A stretch of 41,490 nucleotides of DNA. Origin: a virus. Every line of letters begins with the position of its first letter. Position 1 is the stretch's first letter. Location: IMG/VR virus record IMGVR_UViG_3300020020_000011, positions 1-41,490 of that record. One strand, given 5' to 3'. Position numbers and translations under genes: made by a program. Positions 17,854 to 23,530 of the stretch are shown here, piece by piece. The notes below the pieces were generated by a model, which ran no database searches, was not told the DNA's origin, and saw nothing but the letters and a program-made list of their open reading frames with translations.

Positions 17854-18024
17854 ATGAGGCTCATCTTGCTGGGAATGCTGGCGCTGACACTCAGCGGATG
17901 CGTGATCACCGATCGGGAGCAATTGTACTACACGCGGGCGGATGTCGACGCCATTAACGCGCGATCCGAGTGTCGCATGCTGGCTCGGACCCTCGTCCAG
18001 ATTTCACGCTGCGACGGTAGATAA
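17854..18024 (+). CDS. Small lipoprotein; candidate outer-membrane spanin
   Basis: 56 residues. ATG at 17854 has a TAGGAGG ribosome site. The N-terminus is a short lipoprotein signal, MRLILLGMLALTLSGC, with a perfect lipobox Leu-Ser-Gly-Cys16; lipidation would leave a 41-residue mature protein. It has two further Cys residues near the end. Size, signal and position 9 bases after a membrane/coiled-coil protein fit a two-gene spanin pair. It lacks the high proline content of many Rz1 proteins, so the pairing remains an inference. Confidence 0.55.
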   Translation: MRLILLGMLALTLSGCVITDREQLYYTRADVDAINARSECRMLARTLVQISRCDGR

Positions 18025-18030
18025 AGCGAA

Positions 18031-18059
18031 GGGCGCGGCCCCTGACAAGAACCGCGCCC
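18031..18059 (+). terminator. GC-rich hairpin at the end of the late operon
   Basis: GGGCGCGG (18031-18038) pairs with CCGCGCCC (18052-18059) around a 13-base loop, 6 bases after the last rightward late gene and facing the convergent leftward operon. No T-run follows on either strand, so termination efficiency is uncertain. Confidence 0.45.
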
Positions 18060-18116
18060 CCGCCTTCCCGGCTGGTCGGAGGGTGACTTGGGGACAACAT
18101 CAAGCCAGCCGAAAAC

Positions 18117-18206
18117 CTACCATTCGTCCCACATCCACGCGATGATATAGCCTAGCAAAAAAGAAGCGAGGCACGCACCGATCATGTAATATGCCCATGT
18201 CGGCAT
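18117..18206 (-). CDS. 29-residue membrane peptide
   Basis: ATG at 18206 (minus), stop at 18117, preceded by a GAGG-type ribosome site. The sequence MPTWAYYMIGACLASFLLGY then IIAWMWDEW is one hydrophobic segment flanked by aromatic residues with an acidic end, typical of a genuine single-pass peptide. It lies 31 bases downstream of the PEP-CTERM gene on the same strand. Its reading frame overlaps a hairpin plus T-run (18207-18215 with 18166-18174), so it could instead be a chance frame across a terminator. Function unknown. Confidence 0.45.
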   Translation of the reverse strand: MPTWAYYMIGACLASFLLGYIIAWMWDEW

Positions 18207-18215
18207 GTGCCTCGC
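18157..18215 (-). terminator. Possible intrinsic terminator of the leftward operon
   Basis: On the minus strand GCGAGGCAC (18215-18207) pairs perfectly with GTGCCTCGC (18174-18166) and is followed at once by TTCTTTTTTG. The loop is long (32 bases) but contains a smaller TGCC/GGCA-type hairpin. The upstream arm also carries the ribosome site of the 29-residue gene, so the fold could hide that site. Confidence 0.45.
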
Positions 18216-18237
18216 CCCCCCTCATCGCGCAGTACAG

Positions 18238-18996
18238 CTACGCGAAACGGAAGCTAGACCTGCGATAGCCCATGAGGCCCACCCCGGCAAAGCCGAGGAT
18301 CATCATGAACCAGGTCGACAGTTCTGGCACCGCCGCGGTCGGCGTCGGGATCAGGAAGAAGCTGTCCGGTCCATCGTTCGCACCGCTGATGCGAGCGTAG
18401 AAGATCAGCCGGTCACCAGCTTGGATGTCGGTGCCCAAGTTGATGTTGAAGCCTTCCAGAGTATAGTCAGGAAAGCCGGTGCCGTTGTTCTTTGACAAGA
18501 TAGGTGTCCCACCGGGCTCGAACAGCGAATACTGCGCCAGTACGGTGTGCTGTGTCAGGTTCAGCAGCGCAAAGCTCTCCAGCGTCTGCGCCACCCCGGT
18601 ATCGTTGACATCGATGCCGACAGAGAACGTCAGGTTCGGATCGCCATTGGCCGCCAAGTAAGCCCGCAGGAACGAGCCATCATAGGCCGTGCCCACGGTG
18701 TCGAAGCCGGGGTTGCCGCCGCCCGCCACGTTAGTGGAGAAGTAGATCAGGCTGTCGGCGCTGCCGGTGTTCTTGAAGTCGGTGTAGCCGAAGTCTGGTG
18801 CCTGTTGGGGCTGGTTGGCGCCGCAGATGATGCACTGGACGTTGCGCGGCTGGTTGCCACCCGGAACGGTCGGGGTCAGTGACAACGGGGTGCCGGTCGA
18901 GGTCCAAGTCTGGCCGCCGAGGACAACATCGGCGTTGGCGGGTACAACCGCCGCTAATCCAAGTAAAACGGTGGTCGCCAAAAGTAGTTTTCTCAT
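18238..18996 (-). CDS. Secreted PEP-CTERM sorting-domain protein
   Basis: 252 residues. ATG 18996 has an AGGAGA ribosome site at 7-base spacing; an upstream in-frame ATG lacks one. A Sec signal (MRKLLLATTVLLGLAAVVPANA) precedes a beta-rich secreted domain with a CxxC (Cys55, Cys58). Residues about 223-252 form a PEP-CTERM tail: VPELSTW, a hydrophobic helix (FMMILGFAGVGLMGY) and an Arg-Arg end. In bacteria such tails are recognised and cleaved by exosortase, putting the protein at the cell surface or in exopolysaccharide. The VPELSTW variant is familiar from Bradyrhizobium and relatives. No exosortase is coded here, so host exosortase would be needed. It ends the leftward operon, a typical place for a moron gene altering the infected cell surface. 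Confidence 0.85.
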   Translation of the reverse strand: MRKLLLATTVLLGLAAVVPANADVVLGGQTWTSTGTPLSLTPTVPGGNQPRNVQCIICGANQPQQAPDFGYTDFKNTGSADSLIYFSTNVAGGGNPGFDTVGTAYDGSFLRAYLAANGDPNLTFSVGIDVNDTGVAQTLESFALLNLTQHTVLAQYSLFEPGGTPILSKNNGTGFPDYTLEGFNINLGTDIQAGDRLIFYARISGANDGPDSFFLIPTPTAAVPELSTWFMMILGFAGVGLMGYRRSSFRFA

Positions 18997-19032
18997 AATA
19001 GTCTCCTGATCAGGGATTGGTGCGGGATGCAC

Positions 19033-19060
19033 CGCGGAGCGTCATCGCTGGCGCTCCGCG
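19033..19060 (-). promoter_or_regulatory. Hairpin between the small-gene cluster and the PEP-CTERM gene
   Basis: CGCGGAGCG (19033-19041) pairs perfectly with CGCTCCGCG (19052-19060) with a 10-base loop, inside the 70-base gap between the 93-residue gene and the PEP-CTERM gene. There is no T-run after it. It may be an attenuator or RNA-processing site separating expression of the two parts of the operon. Confidence 0.4.
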
Positions 19061-19066
19061 CTACAT

Positions 19067-19348
19067 TCAATTGTACCACTCGGATTTTCGTTTCTTCTCA
19101 AAGCCATCAAACGTCTTCTTTGTCTTACGATAGGCGCCCTGGCAAATTCTCATAAACTCCTCTTCCTTCACGTCGAAGGACCATGCCCCGCAGGTCAGCT
19201 CGGCTAGCAAGCAGGCCATGATCATCTCGACGGTGTCCCGTGGCGGTATTTCGGCTATCTCGCCGAGGTTAATGCCCTCCACGATGTGCTTGTGCAGGCG
19301 ATCCAGGAAATGCTTGGTCAGATCCCGGTGTATGCTTATCTGGCTCAT
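19067..19348 (-). CDS. Small unknown protein
   Basis: 93 residues from ATG 19348, which overlaps the upstream stop (ATGA) and has an AGGAAACA ribosome site; longer in-frame starts read through the neighbouring gene and are not favoured. The sequence is mixed helical (SIHRDLTKHFLDRLHKHIVE, then DTVEMIMACLLAELTCGAW) with a basic end. It resembles small cytosolic phage proteins that appear beside the 66-residue gene, but no function is known to me. Confidence 0.65.
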   Translation of the reverse strand: MSQISIHRDLTKHFLDRLHKHIVEGINLGEIAEIPPRDTVEMIMACLLAELTCGAWSFDVKEEEFMRICQGAYRKTKKTFDGFEKKRKSEWYN

Positions 19349-19545
19349 TGCACTGTTTCCTGTTTTTCCCGGATCCGCATCAAAATAAACGAGACCCGGT
19401 TCCGAACATCCCACAACTCGCCTTCCTGGGCGGCGACCTCTGGGTAGGTTTTCTCGTCCACCGTCAGCCCGACGATGATTTTGAGGGCGTAATTGATGGC
19501 TTGGATGGCATCCCCGACCTGACGGTCTACCGGCGGCAGCGCCAT
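19345..19545 (-). CDS. Small unknown helical protein
   Basis: 66 residues from ATG 19545, with a GGAAAGGGAAA ribosome site. It begins MALPPVDRQVGDAIQAINYA and ends in a helical, charged stretch. It overlaps the upstream signal-peptide gene by 19 bases and the downstream gene by 4 bases, so translation is probably coupled. Function unknown. Confidence 0.6.
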   Translation of the reverse strand: MALPPVDRQVGDAIQAINYALKIIVGLTVDEKTYPEVAAQEGELWDVRNRVSFILMRIREKQETVQ

Positions 19546-19877
19546 GATTTCCCTTTCCTCGTCAAGACCTTCCTCAACCCTTTTCGGGTGCAAACGTTGC
19601 TTTCCGGCGCCGGCTCGGGGGCTATGGCGGCGGTCTTTACCGGCTTTGGCGGCGGCGGCTCCCCGAACGGCCTTGGTTCGATGCACAGTTGTAGCTCCTC
19701 TCTTGACCAGCCCGACAGGTCGATCGACCGCAGTTCCCTCGAGCCGTCATTGAGGACGTAGGCGCAACGCAGGTACAGCGCCTTATCCTCGCGGGTGAGG
19801 GTGTCGGGGTCGGCCGCCGCGGCCGGCGTGACAAGTAATGTGACACTAAAAAAACAGCGTTTCATTAGGCGTTTCAT
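19527..19877 (-). CDS. Small secreted/periplasmic Cys-rich basic protein
   Basis: 116 residues. The N-terminus is a Sec signal (MKRLMKRCFFSVTLLVTPAAAA) with cleavage expected near Ala-Asp at about 22. The mature part has four Cys residues, a Pro-rich linker (EPPPPKPVKTAAIAPEPAPE), and a basic end NVCTRKGLRKVLTRKGKSWR then Cys-Arg-Arg. A Cys pair around a basic core with a Trp-Arg-Cys end resembles small exported proteins of rhizobia and their phages. ATG 19877 overlaps the upstream stop (ATGA). It could act in the periplasm, for example against competing phages, but that is a guess. Confidence 0.65.
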   Translation of the reverse strand: MKRLMKRCFFSVTLLVTPAAAADPDTLTREDKALYLRCAYVLNDGSRELRSIDLSGWSREELQLCIEPRPFGEPPPPKPVKTAAIAPEPAPESNVCTRKGLRKVLTRKGKSWRCRR

Positions 19878-20065
19878 TTATCCTGCTCCGGTGCGAGGGC
19901 GGCGCGGGCGATAGCACGCATTTGTAGGATGAGATCAATATCCCGCTCTGGTTCGTCCAGCGTCGATGGCGGGTCTAGAATGTCTCGCAGCGCCGCCTCC
20001 AGCGCCTCGATGCGGGATATGAGTTCGCGTTTTTCACAGGCATCTACCGGACAATTTTCGATCAT
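19874..20065 (-). CDS. Small protein carrying the shared RIEALEAALR/ARAALAPEQDK module (copy 3)
   Basis: 63 residues from ATG 20065, overlapping the upstream stop (ATGA). It contains RIEALEAALRDIL and ends AIARAALAPEQDK. The same two elements, with variable spacing, form the C-termini of the two genes upstream. The copies are also nearly identical at DNA level, so this looks like tandem duplication with divergence of the N-termini. The module is predicted to be a helical hairpin; function unknown. Confidence 0.65.
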   Translation of the reverse strand: MIENCPVDACEKRELISRIEALEAALRDILDPPSTLDEPERDIDLILQMRAIARAALAPEQDK

Positions 20066-20554
20066 TTGTCCTGCTCCGGCGCGAGGGCGGCGCGGGCGAT
20101 GTCTCCTATAGGCGCGTTGGCGGGATGCCATGATCGTTCAGCAATCTCCCGCAGCGCCGCCTCCAGTGTCTCGATACGGCCCGGCGGTGTCGCCGCTTCA
20201 GCGGGGAAGCGCGGCGCTAAGATATCGACTATCTGTTCGCTGATCGATTTGGCGAGGTTCTGGTTTCGCACACTGAATACCTTCGCCAGCGCCTCGACGG
20301 TTGGGCTGTCGATGGCGTTAGCCAAGGCATCCCTACTGACAGGAGAGGATTGGGCAGGTGGATCGGCGTAATGGATCGAGCCATCGGCGCGGGTGTGGCG
20401 GCGGAAGCTCTTCGGATTGTCGTCGTTGTTCATTTCTCCTCCTCCGGTGCGAGGGCGGCGCGGGCGATGGCTTGCATGGATACGGCAGCCACGGCGTCCA
20501 TCTTGCGTTTGTCGGCGATCTCCCGCAGCGCCGCCTCCAGCGCCTCGATGCGGG
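19875..20554 (-). repeat. Three-copy imperfect DNA repeat in adjacent small genes
   Basis: Block A (gene ends) occurs at 20431-20470, 20063-20102 and 19875-19914 with only a few differences in 40 bases. Block B (the RIEALEAALR segment) occurs at 20515-20554, 20141-20179 and 19980-20016. The spacing between blocks varies (from about 39 to 65 bases). Block A includes the overlapping stop/start (ATGA), so each duplication carried the translational coupling with it. Confidence 0.8.
20062..20433 (-). CDS. 123-residue protein carrying the shared module (copy 2)
   Basis: Starts at ATG 20433, overlapping the upstream stop (ATGA). Residues 1-85 are unique: a polar, basic N-terminus (NPKSFRRHTRADGSIHYADP) and a helix (SPTVEALAKVFSVRNQNLAK). 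Residues about 86-123 are the shared module: RIETLEAALREIA, then DIARAALAPEQDK. The unique part could bind nucleic acid given its basic beginning, but no motif is certain. Confidence 0.65.
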   Translation of the reverse strand: MNNDDNPKSFRRHTRADGSIHYADPPAQSSPVSRDALANAIDSPTVEALAKVFSVRNQNLAKSISEQIVDILAPRFPAEAATPPGRIETLEAALREIAERSWHPANAPIGDIARAALAPEQDK

Positions 20555-20645
20555 CGGCGGTCTGCTTGGCGGTTTCCACACTGCGCCACAGGCGGGCCTC
20601 CAGTTCATGGATATAGGCGGCGTCCTTGTCAGCAATCGCGGTCAT
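20430..20645 (-). CDS. 71-residue protein carrying the shared module (copy 1)
   Basis: ATG 20645, AGGAG ribosome site about 10 bases upstream, 17-base overlap with the upstream gene. It is helical and begins MTAIADKDAAYIHELEARLW. The C-terminal module reads RIEALEAALREIA, then AIARAALAPEEEK. It is the first of three consecutive genes sharing this end. Confidence 0.65.
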   Translation of the reverse strand: MTAIADKDAAYIHELEARLWRSVETAKQTAARIEALEAALREIADKRKMDAVAAVSMQAIARAALAPEEEK

Positions 20646-20844
20646 AATCGTGCCACTCCTGCTGTTCGTCGGGCTGACCGTCATCGTAACGGTGCAGGGC
20701 GAGCGTGGTCAGCTCATCGGCGTAGGCTTGCGCCGCCTTCTTCGTGGGGTAGCGACGCACCCATTCCTGGGTGCTGCCGTCGATCACGTTCCACCAAGTC
20801 TCGGGGCCGCTCGTGTAGATCGCGATGTGGTAAAGCGGTTTCAT
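20629..20844 (-). CDS. Small unknown protein (71 residues)
   Basis: ATG 20844 with an AAAGGATGGG ribosome site; it overlaps the upstream stop by 4 bases (ATGA). It begins MKPLYHIAIYTSGPETWWNV, followed by WVRRYPTKKAAQAYADEL and an acidic/aromatic end (EEWHDYD-type). The pattern of a short beta hairpin plus a KKAAQAYADEL helix occurs in many tiny phage proteins; role unknown. Confidence 0.65.
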   Translation of the reverse strand: MKPLYHIAIYTSGPETWWNVIDGSTQEWVRRYPTKKAAQAYADELTTLALHRYDDGQPDEQQEWHDYDRDC

Positions 20845-21197
20845 AGTCCCATCCTTTCGTCGCGGCGGTACTCGGCCTGCTGTTCGCGGGCGTCGACGCG
20901 GTCCTGCTCGCGCTGCTCGCTGACAGCCTCGCAGACGCGGGCGTGCCATTCGTTGTTCAGATATTTGTCGATGATGGCGGCGACGGGCGCCGGCGCGTCG
21001 ACCTGCGGATACACTCGCTTGCCGTTTACGAGGCGACTTGCCCCCTCGAGCGTGATGTTAATCACCATCCACTCGCCATCGCTCTCGTACTCCAGCTCGG
21101 CCTCGCCGCTGACGAAGCCGGCCTCGACGCCGGCGGCTGATGTGACGAGCGGCAGTTCATCGAAGCGGTAGATCATAGATTTTGCACGGTAGGTCAT
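20841..21197 (-). CDS. Unknown protein, 118 residues
   Basis: ATG 21197 with an AAAGGA site about 10 bases upstream, overlapping the upstream small gene's stop (ATGA). The N-terminal 60 residues look like beta strands (ELEYESDGEWMVINITLEGA) and the C-terminal 45 are charged helix (EAVSEQREQDRVDAREQQAE). A second Met at residue 8 has no ribosome site. No family recognised. Confidence 0.65.
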   Translation of the reverse strand: MTYRAKSMIYRFDELPLVTSAAGVEAGFVSGEAELEYESDGEWMVINITLEGASRLVNGKRVYPQVDAPAPVAAIIDKYLNNEWHARVCEAVSEQREQDRVDAREQQAEYRRDERMGL

Positions 21198-21292
21198 AGC
21201 GGGGGTGTCCTTTCGGTGATGATGGCGGCGTAGATAACGACCATGCCGATGACGGTGATGGCGGCGGCGAGGATGGCGATGAGGTCGGTCAT
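21194..21292 (-). CDS. 32-residue membrane peptide
   Basis: ATG 21292 (minus) follows GGAGGAGTG and overlaps the previous stop by 1 base (TGATG); its own stop overlaps the next start (ATGA). The sequence MTDLIAILAAAITVIGMVVI then YAAIITERTPPL is a single hydrophobic helix. Coupling on both sides and a strong ribosome site support translation. Small phage membrane peptides of this type can be holin-like, exclusion or anti-defence factors; nothing here decides. Confidence 0.6.
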   Translation of the reverse strand: MTDLIAILAAAITVIGMVVIYAAIITERTPPL

Positions 21293-21465
21293 CACTCCTC
21301 CTCCGCCGTGTAGATCACGGGGCTGTCGTAGCGGCTGCGCCAGCCGGCCTTGCGGACCTGCGCGATGGCTTCGCGCTTGTTGCGGGCCTTAACCCACACT
21401 TGGGAGGGGCGCTCGCCGGCGGCGGGATACTTGTCGGTGATGGTGACGGTGTATTCCTTGATCAT
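21292..21465 (-). CDS. Small unknown protein, 57 residues
   Basis: ATG 21465, stop TGA at 21294-21292 overlapping the next gene's start by 1 base. It begins MIKEYTVTITDKYPAAGERP, continues QVWVKARNKREAIAQVRKAG and ends in three Glu. Strand, basic helix, strand: a small alpha/beta fold common in phage early proteins. Its leader, AACCCTGACAAGGACCAAG, nearly repeats that of the 63-residue gene upstream. Confidence 0.6.
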   Translation of the reverse strand: MIKEYTVTITDKYPAAGERPSQVWVKARNKREAIAQVRKAGWRSRYDSPVIYTAEEE

Positions 21466-21487
21466 CTGCTTGGTCCTTGTCAGGGTT
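21466..21487 (-). repeat. Repeated gene leader (copy 2; copy 1 at 21740-21758)
   Basis: On the minus strand the bases before the 57-residue gene (AACCCTGACAAGGACCAAG plus CAG) nearly match those before the 63-residue gene (AACCCTGACAGGAACCAAG). Both include the ribosome site. The conservation beyond the ribosome site suggests a duplicated gene-plus-leader or a regulatory RNA target. Confidence 0.5.
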
Positions 21488-21547
21488 TTACTACTGCCTC
21501 AAGCCCGGTAGCCTTTCGGCGCCGGGCGTGAGAGCGATGGGGTGGGG

Positions 21548-21739
21548 TTAGATGCCGGCTGCCTCGCTGTTGATGTATTCTTCAAAGCCGTTGAGCATAC
21601 GCTCTGCTTCGGCGAGGGTGGCGATGCCAGCGGCGTCGAGGAAGCACAGCACGAAGGAGTGCTTGCGGGCGTAGGCTACCAGCCTCTCGGCATTGTTGAG
21701 GCAGGGGAAGGCGCGGTAGGCGGCGAGGAGCTTGGTCAT
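21548..21739 (-). CDS. First gene of the leftward operon; small unknown protein
   Basis: 63 residues from ATG 21739, with an AGGAA ribosome site. Sequence MTKLLAAYRAFPCLNNAERL, then VAYARKHSFVLCFLDAAGIA, is helical. I recognise this as similar to small early proteins common in phages of Rhizobiales and other bacteria (Asn-Ala-x-Lys/Arg-Leu, then Tyr-Ala-x-Lys-His-x-Phe), without known function. An 82-base gap with a GCCCGG/CCGGGC hairpin (21503-21527) separates it from the next gene. Confidence 0.65.
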   Translation of the reverse strand: MTKLLAAYRAFPCLNNAERLVAYARKHSFVLCFLDAAGIATLAEAERMLNGFEEYINSEAAGI

Positions 21740-21780
21740 CTTGGTTCCTGTCAGGGTTGGTGTTCGTTTGGTGTGATCAG

Positions 21781-21809
21781 ACCATGTCACCGTTCTGGTG
21801 ACACGTCAA
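21781..21809 (-). promoter_or_regulatory. Leftward early promoter with operator O1 in its spacer
   Basis: On the minus strand TTGACG (21809-21804) is followed 17 bases later by CATGGT (21786-21781). The spacer contains a perfect inverted repeat TGTCACC-N5-GGTGACA (21785-21803). A repressor dimer there would block RNA polymerase. Predicted start about 21774, about 35 bases before the first leftward gene. The -10 match is weak; the -35 and operator are clear. Confidence 0.6.
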
Positions 21810-21843
21810 CGGCTATCTTCGCAAAGCTGTGGAAAACTTATCG

Positions 21844-21872
21844 TTGACACGTCCCCGATTTGGTGACAGCCT
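21844..21872 (+). promoter_or_regulatory. Rightward early promoter with operator O2; probable leaderless start
   Basis: TTGACA (21844-21849) is followed directly by operator CGTCCCC-N5-GGTGACA (21850-21868), two mismatches from O1. At 17-base spacing the -10 would be CAGCCT (weak). The predicted start point coincides with the ATG at 21879, which has no ribosome site, so the regulator may be made from a leaderless mRNA and repress itself. Between O1 and O2 lies TGTGGAAAA (21829-21837), one base from a reverse DnaA box. Confidence 0.55.
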
Positions 21873-21878
21873 TTCCGG

Positions 21879-22097
21879 ATGAAACTTGCATCGTATCTAG
21901 ACATCAACGACATGACCGACGCCGAGTTCGCGCGCCGGCTCGGTGTCAGTCGCCACACGGTCGGCCGCTATCGCCTCGGCGAGCGGTTCCCCCATCCGGC
22001 CGTGTTAACCAAGATCCACCGAGCAACAAACGGCCAGGTGACGGCGAATGATTTCGCCGACCTACCCACGGCCCGAAGGCAATCGTCGGAGGCATAG
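21879..22097 (+). CDS. Cro/CI-type HTH transcriptional regulator
   Basis: 72 residues. Helix-turn-helix: MTDAEFARRLGVSRHTVGRY at residues 12-31, followed by RLGERFPHPAVLTKIHRATN, the typical XRE-type continuation. It is only a DNA-binding domain, with no CI-like dimerisation or autocleavage domain, so Cro-like. It lies immediately downstream of O2 and diverges from the leftward operon, so it is the natural ligand for the GGTGACA operators. The start at ATG 21879 has no ribosome site and sits at the predicted transcription start. No second repressor gene is seen, so a lysogeny switch of lambda type is not evident. Confidence 0.85.
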   Translation: MKLASYLDINDMTDAEFARRLGVSRHTVGRYRLGERFPHPAVLTKIHRATNGQVTANDFADLPTARRQSSEA

Positions 22098-22098
22098 C

Positions 22099-23097
22099 AT
22101 GCAGCCGCCATTCTATACGCCATCGTTTTCCAAGCACCTGCATTCGCTGGCGATCAGTGGCTTCTATGGGCGTTCCATCGATGCCGACGACCTCGAGTTC
22201 ATCGAGTACGTCCGCAAAACCGGCAGCGCCAACAGCTCGCTGCCCAACACCAGCGCGGTGCTGCTCGAGGAGCTGGAATTTTGGCACCTGCCCTACACCC
22301 TGGCGCCGGGCATTGAGAGGCATGTCGGCAAAAGGGCCAAGGCGGCAGAGCCCGTCGATAGCCTGAGACAAGCCCGCTCGGAGGCGCACCATGCCCGGCG
22401 GGTTATTAAGGAACAGGAAAACAAGATCGCCGAGGCGGAACTGGAGCGCGAGCGCCGCGCGTGGAAGGAAGCCGAGCTGAAGCGAATGCGCGCCCGAACC
22501 GTTTCCGATGCAGAGTGGGAGGCGCATGCGCCGAACCGCATCACGATCGGCGCAGTGGTTAAGCGACACTACATCCCGCAATGGCAGCTGGACGAAATCA
22601 AGGAAGCCAAAACCAGCGCAAAGGTACGCCGGATACTGGAACGCCCCGGCCCTGGCGTGGCCAAGGCGTTGCGGAAAGAACAGGCGCTGGAGCGAGAACG
22701 GCAGGAGCAAGAACGCAAGCAGGTAGAGGCCGAGCGCATCATCGAGGAAGCCCGCGAGACGCTCGCTCGAGCCGAGCGGGCAGAGCGTTGGCGAAGACAG
22801 CAGGATCAGGAGGCCGACCGCCTTACCGTCGAAGCCCGCAAGACCGTTGCTCGGGCCGACGCGCTGGGGCGCGAGCGGAGGGCTAGCGAGATGCTCCCCA
22901 CAAGAGAGGTAACCTTCCCGACATCCTACAGCGTCGCAACTTTGAAAGAGGCCATCGTCACCCTGCTCAACCGCACCATGGGGGTTAGCTGGAAGGTCTA
23001 CGATGTCATGCGCGCGCTCGGCTGTGTCGATAAAGACCTGATGGATTTTTGCCTGACAGAGCTGGCGAAAGAGGGCCGGCTGCGGGGGTACAAATGA
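22099..23097 (+). CDS. Coiled-coil protein with a C-terminal winged-helix-like domain
   Basis: 332 residues from ATG 22099 (CGGAGG ribosome site 6 bases upstream). Residues 1-85 are globular. Residues about 90-270 are extremely rich in Glu, Arg, Ala and Gln, with long predicted coiled coils (ERERQEQERKQVEAERIIEE). Residues about 275-332 (ATLKEAIVTLLNRTMGVSWK, VYDVMRALGCVDKDLMDFCL, then TELAKEGRLRGYK) look like a winged helix. A DNA-binding, dimeric early protein is plausible: an origin or transcription factor. It overlaps the next gene by ATGA. Confidence 0.65.
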   Translation: MQPPFYTPSFSKHLHSLAISGFYGRSIDADDLEFIEYVRKTGSANSSLPNTSAVLLEELEFWHLPYTLAPGIERHVGKRAKAAEPVDSLRQARSEAHHARRVIKEQENKIAEAELERERRAWKEAELKRMRARTVSDAEWEAHAPNRITIGAVVKRHYIPQWQLDEIKEAKTSAKVRRILERPGPGVAKALRKEQALERERQEQERKQVEAERIIEEARETLARAERAERWRRQQDQEADRLTVEARKTVARADALGRERRASEMLPTREVTFPTSYSVATLKEAIVTLLNRTMGVSWKVYDVMRALGCVDKDLMDFCLTELAKEGRLRGYK

Positions 23098-23288
23098 AAC
23101 GCATCAAGTCGGAGAGCCGAGAGCCGGGGATGCAAAGCACCCGGCAATGGCAGCGGCCGGAATTGAGCGACCAGGCCAGGGCTATCGGCGAGGCGCGGCG
23201 TGCCGATCGTGAGATGCTCGAAAAGGCAAGGCGCCATTTGGATAGCCTGGAACGGTTTATCAGGAAGATGAACAGGAGGATTGAATGA
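23094..23288 (+). CDS. Small basic helical protein
   Basis: 64 residues, ATG overlapping the previous stop (ATGA). It is rich in Arg, Glu and Gln, with a predicted long helix (AIGEARRADREMLEKARRHL). It ends RFIRKMNRRIE and overlaps the next start by ATGA. Possibly DNA- or RNA-binding from charge alone; function unknown. Confidence 0.6.
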   Translation: MKRIKSESREPGMQSTRQWQRPELSDQARAIGEARRADREMLEKARRHLDSLERFIRKMNRRIE

Positions 23289-23530
23289 GTATCCCGGCAA
23301 CGGTCCTAAAAGACACCGCGGACATCCGCACCAAGCTCTTGGATATCTGGAAGCAGATCGACAAAAAGGAAATCTCATCAAGCGAGGCGCGACTGCACAT
23401 CAGTGTCGCCCGCGCCATCCTCGACACTCTGAAGGTCGAGATGGCGGCGGCGCACCTGGCGCAGAGCAACATCCCCTCAGTGCCGATCCTCTCCAACAGC
23501 GGAGTGCCGATACGATCACCAAAAAACTAA
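23285..23530 (+). CDS. Small helical protein of unknown function
   Basis: 81 residues, ATGA-coupled to the gene before it, with an AGGAGG-like site (GAACAGGAGGATTGA). It contains DTADIRTKLLDIWKQIDKKE, then ISSSEARLHISVARAILDTL and a polar tail. The order of a helical core and a SEAR-type turn occurs in small phage early proteins that bind DNA or partner proteins; no firm assignment. Confidence 0.6.
   Translation: MSIPATVLKDTADIRTKLLDIWKQIDKKEISSSEARLHISVARAILDTLKVEMAAAHLAQSNIPSVPILSNSGVPIRSPKN

Noticed and set aside
21829-21837. DnaA-box-like TGTGGAAAA between the divergent promoters
   Set aside because: A single site with one mismatch is too weak; the iteron cluster at 28832-29035 is a far better origin candidate.
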